A program made the position numbers and the translations under genes. From Candidatus Omnitrophota bacterium (lineage in GTDB: Bacteria > Omnitrophota > Omnitrophia > Omnitrophales > Aquincolibacteriaceae): a stretch of DNA of 41,689 nucleotides. Positions 35,701 through 41,689 of this stretch are shown here, piece by piece. The notes beneath the pieces were generated by a model. The model had not been told where the DNA came from, ran no database searches, and saw nothing but the letters and a program-made list of their open reading frames with translations. The stretch's first letter is position 1, and every line of letters starts with the position of its first letter. The stretch spans positions 1-41,689 of the forward strand of contig JAFGHI010000029.1 of NCBI GenBank assembly GCA_016930235.1. Reading direction: 5' to 3'.

Positions 35701-38700
35701 TTTTGACAGGCGGGCCAAATCTTCATCGCGAACACGGGTATCTTGAAGATCGAGGGAAAATGTTTCCGGGTTGCCGGTTTTTCCTATCAAACTATCGATA
35801 TCACGAGCCCTCTTCCCCAATCTCCCTGCCCCGTTCCATTCTTGAAGGAGTTCTTTCATCTCCGCTATTTGCTCTTCTAAAGATAATTCCGCTGCCTGTT
35901 CCCCTGCTTCTTCGCCCTCGGGCGGGACGATTTCCTGATGCTGAAGGGGCGTATAATCATTAATACCAATCCAAACTTCAAGATCTTGAAGGCCGCTTGA
36001 GGGACGGAATGTTTGATCATAAGATATTTCGGTGTCGGTGATCCACAAGCGCTTGAGGCCCCTGAGCTGATGAAGTACCCGGATATCCCGGACCTTTGTG
36101 TCGTCAAGATAAAGTTCTGTCAATTTTTTCAACGCGGCCAGGGGTTTGACATCAGTCACACCTGTCCCTGAGAGGTTCAAAGAACGGAGACCTGTTAAAG
36201 TCGATAAAACGCCGATGTCCGCCACTTGTCCGCTCCAGTAAAGGTCCAAACAGTTGATTTTGTCCATCCCGCGCAATTTTTCGAGTTCCTGGTCGTTAAG
36301 TCGGCTGCGTATCAAATTCAGACTAATCTCACCCTCCCCCAAAATCAGTATGGGGGTACGCCTATCCGGAGGATCATCAACCAGTCCCCGATTGATCCAA
36401 TCGTCAACGATTGATACTATTTTTTCATACTGCTCTTGGGCGGTCATTTCCCCCGGTGAAAGGATGCGCTGATGGTAGAGTCTCAAATCTTCACGAACGA
36501 AGATTTCGATCCCCGTTTCATCGCCGGTAGGTTCATATTGGCCTTTAAACCTATCAGCCTCACCGCTCATAACAATATCAAGAAATTTGAGATCCGGTAA
36601 AGAGCTTAACGGCCGGATATCAGAAACACGCGTATCATCCAACCACAATACCCGAAGCCCTGTCATCTTGGTAAGCGGTGTCACATCGCTGACCGGAGTC
36701 TCACTCAAATTAAGTTCAACCACCTTGGTCAAACCTAATTCAGAAAGTTCCCTGACCATTTCATCATTCGCCGCGTTTCTTAAATCAATATAAATACCGC
36801 CCTTTTCGGGTCTATCGTAGACAATCAAACCCAGGTCCTCATAACCTCGCAACCAATCATTTTTCTCCTGCCATTTGCGGACAAGATTCTTGGCCGCTTC
36901 GATTTGTTCTTCAAGTGAAAGCTCACCCGGGGCAAGGATGCGTCGACCGGGATTGACATTGCCCCACCTATCGATAATGGTCACTCTCTGTTCGTCCATT
37001 CCCACTGCGGTAACAAATTGATCACTGCCGACATCCGTCCCAACGATGTTGAGATGCTCTAGATGAGGAAGCGCACTCAAAGGCCGAATGTCCGAAACCT
37101 TCGTCTCTCCTAAATATAATGCCTTGAGACCGATTAAAGCGACAAGAGGACTTATATCTCTAACCGAAGATCTGTTTAAATCTAGCCCAACTACTTTGGT
37201 TAAACCTAACGCGGCAAGTTCCTTTATCACCTGATCATTTGCGAAGGATCCTAAATCAATCGTAATACCATTCAGCCTAGACGAATATTGCACACGCTTA
37301 TCAGCATCAATTGTCACGAAAGTCAGATCTTTGTCCAATTTACGGATAAGGTTCTTGGCGGCTTCGATTTGTTCTTCGATTGAAAGTTCCCCTGGCGGGA
37401 GGATGCGTTGAAAGAGCTGAGTGTCACCATAACGAGTAACAATCGTGATGCCCCTTTTACCTACGCCTGCGACAGCATCTTCGAATTGATCGTCTTCAAC
37501 ACGCGTCCCCTGCAAATCCAAGTAACCCAAATGCGGCAGCACGTGGAGAGGCCTGATATCCGAAACGGGCGTGTTGATCAAAATCAGGTGCTTCAAACCT
37601 TCTAAACGAGCCAAAGATTCGGTATCGGTAACTTGGCTATTCGATAAATCAAGTGCGACAAGCCGGGTTAAACCCAAACTAGCAAGCTCTTTTATTTTTT
37701 GATCACCGATAACATTGTGGTTAAGAACAATCCCAAAACCACCCGCCTCAACATCAGAGCGATTCATCACAGCAACGTCAGCATCGATAAGGTCGAAACG
37801 ATCGCTTTCCTCATTTTTCCATTTGCGGATGAGATCCTTGACCGCGTCCTTTTGCTCTTCAAGCGACAGTTCCCGCTCCGGCGGTTTGGCTTCGCCAGGT
37901 AAAACATCAACACCTTCGAGCTTGGCTTTGCCTTCTTCTGCGGCATCCAGGCCCCAACGGAAGGCGGCATAAAGGTAGGAGCCTTCGAGTTTTTCCTGGA
38001 CTTCGGCGAGGGTCATGATGAGGGGATTTTTGATATGCGGTTTTTTCTTGAGGATATTCACTAAAGCCGCGCGGTTCTCGGGAGGTTCTCTATTACGGAC
38101 CGCCTGAAGCGCCCCGCGAAGCACGGGAAGGTCCGTGATCTCGGTGATGATTTCGCCCGGATCGACCATCACTGCTAATTCAAATCCCAATTCAAAAAGG
38201 AAACTAAAAACCTCTTCCTGGAAATCATCCATCTCACCGCCGCCGGTAAGGACAATCGTCCGTTTTTCGCGCGTTACAATACCGCCCAAACTGCGGCGGG
38301 CTTGTTCGATATCGCGCGTCCTTAAAAGACTTTCGACATCGATATCCCCTTCGCCTCCGATCACGGTCCCGGCCTCGGCAAAGAGATAATAAAAATAGGC
38401 GGCATTTTCTTCCAGGAGCTGGCGGAATTGATTGCGGATCTTTTGCCAGCGCTTATCAACCGGCTTTTTCTTTTCGACGGCACGGACAACTTCTGCCCTT
38501 TCCCGAACCTGCTCCTTACCGACAATCACAAGCTCATGCTCTTCCAAAGGCCTGAACTCACGCTGCCCCATTCCGTCGGGATGGATGGATTGCAGACCTT
38601 CATACAACGCATCCACTGTCTCGGGAGCCGGCATACCGGGAAAACCAAAACCCGGCATTCCTCCCAAACCGCCCATCGCGCCCAAATCGATAAGCCCTTC

Positions 38701-41689
38701 AAGCCCCTGCGGACCGCCCATCCTATCTTGCAAACTTTCGAACATCTCCCCTTGCTCTCTCCTTTGCCGGACAAGTTCCCGGATCCTTGCGACCCGGGTT
38801 TGTAAGTCCCGGATCTTTTTTGAACGGGCGCTATCGTCTGTCCCATCTCCTTCCGTTCGAAGTTCAGCCCTTTCCCCCGATTCGAAATCACCGAAATTTT
38901 TTTCCAACCAATCTATCCAAAGGCGGACCGAGTGGGAATGTTTGGGATTGTCCAATTGCTGCTCCATTTCTTCGAGCCGTTTTAGAGTGGGTCTGACAAC
39001 CGGCCTCAAATGATTTTCCATTTTCCCAAGCTCCGCCTCGATCCGTTCAACCGCACGCCGGAATGAACGTTCCTGAACGGATTTGACATCTTCGCCCGAA
39101 ATCAAATTGGCCGCTTCAAGCTCTAAAGACATCCGTTCGAGGATATCGGTATCTGCTGCCCCGTCAGGACGGTTTTCCCACTGATCGCGAAGGGCTTGAA
39201 GCGCTGCCTTAGCAGAAGGTCCCCCCTCCCCGGCACCCGGAAGATTCATCCCTTCACGGCTAACTGATTCGGGTATCGACAGATAATCCTCGGCCATCTC
39301 CTTCATGATCTGCCCCGCACGCCATTGCCGGTACTTGATCTCCTCCTCGTGCGCGGTTTCGGGTACCTCACGCAAAATAGCCTGGACCCGTTTCAAATGA
39401 TCCAGAGCCTTCCCGACGGGATTCACCGGGAAAAGCCAGCCCAGGGAACCGTCTTGGTCAATTGCCTCGGCAAAACCACGTACGTTTTCTTCCGTCACCA
39501 ATCCCTTGGCAAAAAGGATCAGCATGTAACGGAAAAGCTGGCGCCCCGAAATCCCGAGATGTCCGCTCACGCTTCCCACGAGCAGTTTACTCAATAACGC
39601 CATGTCCTTTTTGTTGACGACCTGGGCCATTAACGCTTCGTCAAAACTGGCCTTTTCCGCTCCGAGGAACGGGAAAAAAGCATGCCCTCTTAAAGAGGAA
39701 CCGATCCATAAACGCTCAAGATCCCGGTAAAGGGTAATCACGTCATTTTTGTTTTCCTCCGGGCCCGCAAGTGAAAACATATCCTGGGTCCCGCTGAGTA
39801 ATTCCATAAATTTCTCAAAAAATTTTTCGGCGTTTTCCCTTCTGACTTCCATTTCGGGTGAAAGCCAGTCGCGCGAAAAAAGCCCGAGACCGGCCATCAC
39901 AACGAGCGTATCGACGGCCTTCCCGCCTGCAATCAATTGCGTACTCAAAACAAAACGGTTTTTGGCGGCCTCGTAATAAGTCCTCTGGTCTTTTTCGTTA
40001 AGAGCAATCTCGACCTTGCCCATAGAAGGCGGAAGGATATATTGAGCAATCCTCTCAAAAACTTTGGCGATATCCACATAAGGTCTGCTTTGATAATCCA
40101 AGGGATCCTGACTTAAAACGGCCTCGGAATCCCGGCCCGAAAGCTGCCAATTCAAAAAGACAGGTCCGTAGGCAAACCGCACAGCATCCTGCCACCTTCC
40201 TGAAGGATGGGCATCCAACCAATGCATGGCGCGGAAGATTTCGCGCGTCGTAGGACGATATTGCGGATCTTCAATCTGATCTTGGACCCAGCCGTGAAAA
40301 TTGACAAGGTTATCGATCATACGCCCGTCGATTTCCCAACCTTCGGAACGGGCATGCGTTCTCGCGATTTCCCGGAGGCTGTCCGGACGATGGCTGTCCA
40401 AGAACAAAGTCCAGGAGCGGCTCATGAGGGGAGATGAAATCCGGTGGCGGCCCGAAAATCCGACCTGGTTCAAGGTCCCGAAGAATAAAAACCCCGGATG
40501 GGCCTCGCCGGTAAGAACATCATTCAATTTCCCTTCCAAGATACCCGTCTTCAGAAAATTCATCTCCCTTAGAATAACGATCGAACCCTCTTTCTTCGCC
40601 CGCTGAATAAGCAATGCAAGACGTTTGTAGTTCATCGAGGCATTCACAAGGTAATATTTCCGTGCCCCGTCAACCGAACGGGCTTCCCTGGAAAATCCGT
40701 CCACCAAGCCGTTGGCCACAAGGACTTTTTCCAAGATATAGTCTTTGCCCCAGCCGGAAGGCCCGATATCGATCGAAGAAACCTTCCCTAAAGCGGGAAG
40801 AGTTCCTTGCATCCTTTCCCGACGTAAAGCCAGCACATCCGTGACATCCGAAATCAATTCATTGGTTTCGTTAACGAGGGAAATCCCGGCCTCCATAAAC
40901 TTAGCGGCTTGAGGACTGTCTTGAAAGATCTGCTGACGGCGCTCGGCCTCCATTTGCGGAATCGAAACGCCAAATTTTCTTTCCACCAGAAAACGGAGCG
41001 CCTCGCGGTCCTCGGGGCCAAAACGTCCCCGGTAAACAAGCCAGGCTTGAAAAAGAATATCTTCGCGCGTCGTTTCGCCGTTCGTGAAATGAACGATCCG
41101 GTTGGCCACTTCCTGAATCTCGCGGATGGAAAATTCATTGTCCGGATTCATGCGACGGAACATTTCGTGGGCATCCAAGATGAGATTCCTGGCCTCGGTG
41201 GAATTTCCGCGGTAATTTTTCAAATAACCGTCGAGCAACTTTTGCAAAAAGGCCCTCTCAAACTCCTCAAAAAGAACCGTGACGCCTTCTTCTTCGATCA
41301 CTTCGATGGGATGGCGGTCCTCGGTCGATTCGAAATTACCGGTCACAACGGCAACGTGATCGCCCAAAACATGGCGTTTGCCGTGAATCCAAATCCCGGC
41401 ATCCTCTTCGGTCATTCCTCCGAGAAAATCACCGAACCCCGGGTCCGCGAGATTGGCCTCATCCCAAAAGAGGGCACCGCGTTTGGCCTGGCCCCATCGG
41501 GCAATGGTCTCTTGAGTATAAGTGGTATTACCTTTAACTTCGCTTTGACCGCCCAAAACATCCTGTTCGGTGACATCAGAACCTGTCGTCATCGGGCCGA
41601 AAACTTCTCCGGCCTCACGGTCATAGCCTAAAACCCCGGCCAATTCCCCGAAGAGATAACTCTTTCCGGTACCGGGCGAACCTTTAAAC
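26734..41689 (-). CDS. Giant multidomain AAA+/LRR/Nudix protein, N-terminus outside window
   Basis: One uninterrupted frame runs from beyond the window end to TAA at 26734, giving at least 4,984 residues. The first visible codons encode FKGSPGTGKSYLFGEL, a Walker A loop, so the true start is upstream. Domain order: two midasin-like AAA+ modules (41688 to about 40080), a helical linker with a Gly/Pro/Met-rich patch near 38660, a possible degenerate VWA segment near 38250, 14 header-LRR-footer modules (37869-29895), a hydrophobic helix near 29500, coiled segments, a Nudix-like domain (about 28945-28330), more coils, and a C-terminal domain ending SIATSA. Insert peptides of the RSELR type occur at eight places. 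Function is unknown; the ATPase part suggests remodelling of a large complex, the LRRs binding. The frame is free of stops throughout, so it is not decayed. Confidence 0.93.
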   Translation of the reverse strand, partial: FKGSPGTGKSYLFGELAGVLGYDREAGEVFGPMTTGSDVTEQDVLGGQSEVKGNTTYTQETIARWGQAKRGALFWDEANLADPGFGDFLGGMTEEDAGIWIHGKRHVLGDHVAVVTGNFESTEDRHPIEVIEEEGVTVLFEEFERAFLQKLLDGYLKNYRGNSTEARNLILDAHEMFRRMNPDNEFSIREIQEVANRIVHFTNGETTREDILFQAWLVYRGRFGPEDREALRFLVERKFGVSIPQMEAERRQQIFQDSPQAAKFMEAGISLVNETNELISDVTDVLALRRERMQGTLPALGKVSSIDIGPSGWGKDYILEKVLVANGLVDGFSREARSVDGARKYYLVNASMNYKRLALLIQRAKKEGSIVILREMNFLKTGILEGKLNDVLTGEAHPGFLFFGTLNQVGFSGRHRISSPLMSRSWTLFLDSHRPDSLREIARTHARSEGWEIDGRMIDNLVNFHGWVQDQIEDPQYRPTTREIFRAMHWLDAHPSGRWQDAVRFAYGPVFLNWQLSGRDSEAVLSQDPLDYQSRPYVDIAKVFERIAQYILPPSMGKVEIALNEKDQRTYYEAAKNRFVLSTQLIAGGKAVDTLVVMAGLGLFSRDWLSPEMEVRRENAEKFFEKFMELLSGTQDMFSLAGPEENKNDVITLYRDLERLWIGSSLRGHAFFPFLGAEKASFDEALMAQVVNKKDMALLSKLLVGSVSGHLGISGRQLFRYMLILFAKGLVTEENVRGFAEAIDQDGSLGWLFPVNPVGKALDHLKRVQAILREVPETAHEEEIKYRQWRAGQIMKEMAEDYLSIPESVSREGMNLPGAGEGGPSAKAALQALRDQWENRPDGAADTDILERMSLELEAANLISGEDVKSVQERSFRRAVERIEAELGKMENHLRPVVRPTLKRLEEMEQQLDNPKHSHSVRLWIDWLEKNFGDFESGERAELRTEGDGTDDSARSKKIRDLQTRVARIRELVRQRREQGEMFESLQDRMGGPQGLEGLIDLGAMGGLGGMPGFGFPGMPAPETVDALYEGLQSIHPDGMGQREFRPLEEHELVIVGKEQVRERAEVVRAVEKKKPVDKRWQKIRNQFRQLLEENAAYFYYLFAEAGTVIGGEGDIDVESLLRTRDIEQARRSLGGIVTREKRTIVLTGGGEMDDFQEEVFSFLFELGFELAVMVDPGEIITEITDLPVLRGALQAVRNREPPENRAALVNILKKKPHIKNPLIMTLAEVQEKLEGSYLYAAFRWGLDAAEEGKAKLEGVDVLPGEAKPPERELSLEEQKDAVKDLIRKWKNEESDRFDLIDADVAVMNRSDVEAGGFGIVLNHNVIGDQKIKELASLGLTRLVALDLSNSQVTDTESLARLEGLKHLILINTPVSDIRPLHVLPHLGYLDLQGTRVEDDQFEDAVAGVGKRGITIVTRYGDTQLFQRILPPGELSIEEQIEAAKNLIRKLDKDLTFVTIDADKRVQYSSRLNGITIDLGSFANDQVIKELAALGLTKVVGLDLNRSSVRDISPLVALIGLKALYLGETKVSDIRPLSALPHLEHLNIVGTDVGSDQFVTAVGMDEQRVTIIDRWGNVNPGRRILAPGELSLEEQIEAAKNLVRKWQEKNDWLRGYEDLGLIVYDRPEKGGIYIDLRNAANDEMVRELSELGLTKVVELNLSETPVSDVTPLTKMTGLRVLWLDDTRVSDIRPLSSLPDLKFLDIVMSGEADRFKGQYEPTGDETGIEIFVREDLRLYHQRILSPGEMTAQEQYEKIVSIVDDWINRGLVDDPPDRRTPILILGEGEISLNLIRSRLNDQELEKLRGMDKINCLDLYWSGQVADIGVLSTLTGLRSLNLSGTGVTDVKPLAALKKLTELYLDDTKVRDIRVLHQLRGLKRLWITDTEISYDQTFRPSSGLQDLEVWIGINDYTPLQHQEIVPPEGEEAGEQAAELSLEEQIAEMKELLQEWNGAGRLGKRARDIDSLIGKTGNPETFSLDLQDTRVRDEDLARLSKFSRIAVLNISETRITRLGPVSALKWLVRLEAWGTAVSDLRPLSQLKHLAKLKLQDTQVSDLRPLADMGSLVELVLTRTPVTDISSLASLNHSLRKLNLFGTAVGDGQFRNVRSGWGIMITASDGKVFPNKEIIPSEEAEAEKPAELSFDEQIERAKELIAKWRRGGLLTAGEGFILRYVDYDKQTFELNLANSKIGDQELKELSVLRNIGRLNLNSTGVIDLSPLSRLTNLRSLDLAYTQVSNLESLSGLTELAILELSHTPIVNLRPLSEVPSLWSLQLNHTQVSDLSPLSGLTALRMLWIEHTQVPETQFRQSTGHQKIAIVATGHVDAILDQEIVPAGEGEAEKEKEVDQRKVAREKLALRNMLDDWVEQGAMYGTPEKVIKDEADGVHYRMNLFNRVVSDDMLKQLAGLGLNYVTELNLGSNGITDVAPLASMKSLKRLDLSVNPISNVDALAGLKLQELNLGHTQVTNLNALIPLNSTLEWLNVGGTKVPDWQFEADESPLRSELRSSGRRIATVVRADGRPINQVRIVAIEEKPDEVKALIEQANVMNLVSQVLGGDAANYVSLDKDGIHYNVNLSGTGIGDEELKELGNLQPQYLIKLDLANTRVTDISPIAGMSGLKKLSLANTAVRDLNPVRDQLNTLEFLNLHATQVPSDIFAITGMGMGIDLCIYPNGSYGNDRLIMSYEVEKGKPSGEMSYADQKARVMELLEDWKQKGRLSIYSDIREVLRFKDDEETLHLDFYNQNIGNGELAQLAGLTRIVSLGLTNVSGLHRIPEISGLTGLRILHLNRSSVDDLTPLGDLPNLETLDLGMGWGQVRDLAPLARSQSLVELNIEDSQVKNFSDLAHLKTLKKVSIEKSNITMSDFQEATDEQNLTVVLTSGFVRENKSIKPAQEEEPQEDLTGEECIEEYRKVIDGWIQAGELVLEAGKTSQSVVDNHPGNKDVSGIFLSGSNVTNEQVRQLARMRGASKIHIIDLSKTPFSDTTALEGFKGLEILDLSSTLVRAVQSLSRFEYLVNVDLQNSGVENIDELARCPRLKRLDISGTQVDDIRPLALVISLEFLRFVGAPVPDSQWQEADHETKLTVKTVSGSTVHNAEIVSDVKPDTVRREYEEQLARVTALLVEWGIPVDERHIDRRQDAQKMFVLNLSRQGITNERLARLSGLTRMSELWVGLNPITSLENLRNLPNLDIIDLTGTQVRDVEPLTGFESLQAIVLAHVKNPGKLGSLRKLRLLNRLVLEGTDIDVTEYFDELLPGTEPGTGLWVTDNERNKRNMRWKDQEETEQSEALSLEQQRDLLLELLRKWQAEGILMTTRGMSEFQVSILPAKNRIGLNLAGEGKVGDEQLRELGRLARKLTCLTWIDLGLTQVSDLNPLADFHQLEDLDIRSTKVVDLSPLAELSSLQVLMIDKTEVRSVQPLWRLPNLIHIEAKDLLRIAPDEFGGQFRGSETRKLTVKWGKGDDEVWTDLEIIPPGGTEEKPQEGLSFEEQITRAEELIAKWKAAGLLRAKDEADILEKVDYRDHTFELNLAFTDIGDEELRALSVLKNMVDLGLQFTKVRDVSPLSELTNLKKLYLNTTQVSNLSPLSELTNLEFLNLNDTHVSDLSPLAGLTNLTELYLAYTQVSDLSPLSGLTKLGLLRLLDTRVSDSQFRDSTGRQHISITTASGEKKLEQEIVPAKGAEEKQQEGLSFDEQIARAKELIAKWKAAGFLGDKEEDVLLVNIDQDDHTFTLHLGGTAISNKELEEISESGLTAMTKLILSSTQVTDLGSLSGLRNLEGLSFQHTQVNDLRPLSGLTNLRLLVFTNTQVSDLKPLSGLKNLRDLYLGDKRVSDLKPLSGLTNLEILHLTGTDVKDLGPLSRLTHLRILALTATQVSDLTPLSELTNLEYLYLTHTQVLDTQFRDSTGRQHISIVTASGEGRENQEIVPSGNVDAAAVIAVQGTEAVEDKVVGDLGIMNVIVKGLINPVLAVDFVHQRLRQVGDEGLIRVFDRIMKGSRGKGQGAGDEGRETGGRSELRTTDSVVRSELRITDDFGGKRPQPDRMAEQMIVQKFGVMVIGLLGILAQSIFREKETVAVRDRLSQLVVRRSKVHFDGRVKAQWQKLKQQFRQQIEQGVEEIGALRSYMQEHNPTIGKILELRSQATALATLREFTAKGVQIIEMAKTKLEKIKSLVEQSSQTLAQMEALLDQGSGERSELRIADQTAFHNALFELLKTNPIHELSDVMNQMQGQFDVTSEQVVREIVQIGVNKEIKLPGGGWDSYLPEFDPDTGKFTGRIIAFHELHKRGQWHGVIYVLLLTPEGDVIAQVRSDRGWTDIPGGHQELGDEPVETGVDEVGDEMAFDASGISIMRERLMPVVNRIQGTPFFKKVERQSYGDQAYYDEDGVFHVGSPYWELNRELDYLFVVFLDEKESAAIQDHFKEHQTEEVSGLVVRHLDDIAADLRKGKIGKYLTGFKLLFGDHKYGRDVLAQIAEMQKKTGDRSELHSIPSESSTARDVNRLDSRSELRISREPNAGDSNTAQAFEELKTWFNDLAGIIRDIFAAKDDLDKTYRSIQERRESVNLSQEARDQWQALFEEVQGLIKHYHEQVAKLKDSWIQNSEAILVAINTAGDADEEAQLAMGAQLLAFRMQFGNLVVDIGTSIRQIVQRFRQMDALLEEGIGDKGQGAGGRGELRLQATGFKPQDISLEPEAGSLKLEAEKDFSPASSSQVSLKSVALALFPLLGKLSKRVLGVLINPDVVDSLITQYRENAAELEQRLLAQVNLSERDAVLKVLNDLDASMGQVNQSFAIGAVIPEEFDEELMPAFFEGFVSGLDASQVGEMLQDGGRLPQHVVGQLKGVGVQTRAVDVHRPLVLRGDEQDFVPMAMLTGDDAGILHDTFQPLFVDRIEELRQDPDTLRWLGKLTSRALIHMADLSEDIKLKTDPDMLKAELLRRLNLEGYDELITLSQKGGRLAFGINAVTAQLVFTQLVEESIATSA
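27581..27701. repeat. In-frame heptanucleotide repeats inside the giant gene (tract A)
   Basis: On the plus strand, eleven 7-base units run from 27581 to 27657 (GCTTCAA, GCTTCAA, then GCTGCCG, GCTTCAG and so on), with a GCTTNNA-like consensus. A C-rich set then runs to 27701 (GCCCCCT, GTCCCTT and so on), with one eight-base unit at 27666-27673. Seven is not a multiple of three, so the reading phase rotates. The giant frame stays open and encodes KGQGAGGRGELRLQATGF and what follows. The GCTT vocabulary matches that of the intergenic hairpin at 20580-20647. Confidence 0.85.
28161..28247. repeat. Three consecutive palindromes inside the giant gene
   Basis: GCTCGG..CGTGAATC (28161-28176) pairs with GATTCACG..CCGAGC (28182-28197). 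ACTCGATTC (28201-28209) pairs with 28215-28223. GACCGG pairs with CCGGTC at about 28233-28247. The segment encodes two RSELR/RSELH-type peptides between a Nudix-like domain and a coiled region, and reads like an in-frame palindromic insertion. Confidence 0.7.
28330..28945 (-). other. Nudix-like domain within the giant protein
   Basis: The encoded segment FHELHKRGQWHGVIYVLLL, then WTDIPGGHQELGDEP, then GVDEVGDEMAF aligns with a Nudix hydrolase fold. The RxxxHxxGxWHxxxHV-type strand is followed by the Nudix box. In the box (Gx5Ex7REUxEExGU) the glycine and glutamates are mostly kept (DEVGDE for REUxEE), but the catalytic-loop arginine is Asp. Family members hydrolyse nucleoside-diphosphate-linked compounds; activity here is doubtful. 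Its place inside an LRR/AAA+ giant protein is unusual. Confidence 0.65.
29591..29699. repeat. In-frame heptanucleotide repeats inside the giant gene (tract B)
   Basis: On the plus strand, units such as GTAATTC, TTAATTC and, later, AATCCGT, AGTCCGT (29591-29639) are followed by a C-rich set (GTCTCCC, GCCCCTC, GTCTCCT, then GCCCCTT three times and GACCCTT, 29651-29699). The giant frame reads through as KGQGAGDEGRETGGRSELR and RSELRITDD. The C-rich vocabulary is shared with tract A. Confidence 0.85.
29895..37869 (-). repeat. Fourteen header-LRR-footer modules in the giant gene
   Basis: Each module has a helical header of the form LSxEEQIxxAKxLIxKW, a beta-strand lead-in (GDEELKEL), three to seven 22-residue LRRs (consensus LTNLxxLxLxxTQVSDLSPLSG) and a footer (QFRxxTGxxxIxIxTASG ... 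QEIVPxGE). Approximate module starts on the minus strand: 37869, 37386, 36921, 36446, 35886, 35265, 34641, 34075, 33600, 32982, 32358, 31818, 31233, 30618. Module length is about 465-725 bases. The LRR type resembles SDS22/internalin-like repeats that form binding solenoids. The middle modules (34641-32358) are the most diverged. Confidence 0.9.
40080..41688 (-). other. Tandem midasin/dynein-like AAA+ modules at the giant protein's visible start
   Basis: Module 1: Walker A GSPGTGKS at the window edge, Walker B ALFWDEANL near 41465, and a sensor-1-like VAVVTGNFE. Module 2: a Walker A variant GPSGWGKDY near 40755, Walker B VILREMNFL near 40575, and GTLNQVGFSGRHRISSPL followed by MSRSW near 40460. 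The GTLNQ..FSGRHRIS pattern, with an arginine finger region, is typical of the midasin/dynein-type (AAA_5) branch. In module 2 the Walker B acidic pair is RE rather than DE, so hydrolysis may be reduced there. Upstream modules may exist outside the window. Confidence 0.82.

Noticed and set aside
29895-37869. LRR array as a CRISPR or short satellite array
   Set aside because: The 66-base periodicity follows codons and the LRR consensus, and units diverge as protein repeats do.

Overview
The window looks like a chromosomal segment of an uncultured Gram-negative-type bacterium. The best guess is Omnitrophota (candidate phylum OP3) or a close relative. This is an inference from three things: a giant gene of at least 14.95 kb encoding AAA+ ATPase modules, leucine-rich repeats (LRRs) and a Nudix domain; in-frame 'RSELR' insert peptides; and an otherwise ordinary bacterial core. 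An Lpt-family lipopolysaccharide permease and two lipobox proteins indicate an outer membrane. No rRNA, CRISPR array, transposase or phage gene is visible.

Region 1 (1-11425, minus strand) is a long gene run that may be one transcript from a strong promoter at 11398-11425: rpsU, amrB (Memo-like), a GT4 glycosyltransferase, amrA (AMMECR1-like), a short-chain dehydrogenase, hisS, aspS, phoH, a pgpH-like HD phosphodiesterase, ybeY and recO (cut by the window edge). Many neighbours touch or overlap (ATGA, TAATG), so translational coupling is likely. The theme is translation, rRNA maturation, c-di-AMP turnover and repair.

Region 2 (11513-13475, plus strand) holds comF and an LptF/LptG-family permease behind an apparently leaderless promoter. 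It ends at a bidirectional terminator flanked by complementary 7-bp repeats.

Region 3 (13556-20056, minus strand) is a tightly overlapping operon: a REC-PAS-GGDEF-EAL c-di-GMP protein, a zinc-ribbon membrane protein, a degenerate receiver protein, a small coiled protein, glgC, a small secreted protein and a lipoprotein cyclophilin. It links glycogen synthesis to signalling.

Region 4 (20057-25885, minus strand) holds a 136-bp hairpin, a dodecin, a photolyase remnant, a 47-residue membrane protein, a lipoprotein, an AsmA-like protein, an MscS channel and typA. It reads as an envelope and stress cluster.

Region 5 (25906-41689, minus strand) holds tRNA-Tyr and tRNA-Thr, a structured intergenic segment, and the giant gene, whose 5' end lies outside the window. 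From N to C terminus the giant protein has two midasin-like AAA+ modules, a helical linker, a possible degenerate VWA domain, 14 compound modules (helical header, LRRs, footer), then a Nudix-like domain among coiled segments.

The most unusual DNA-level signal is a set of degenerate heptanucleotide tandem repeats, each with its own vocabulary. They occur between genes (8519-8553, 13347-13524, 20580-20647) and also in frame inside the giant gene (27581-27701, 29591-29699). Two of the intergenic sets are arranged so that opposing heptads can pair into long hairpins.
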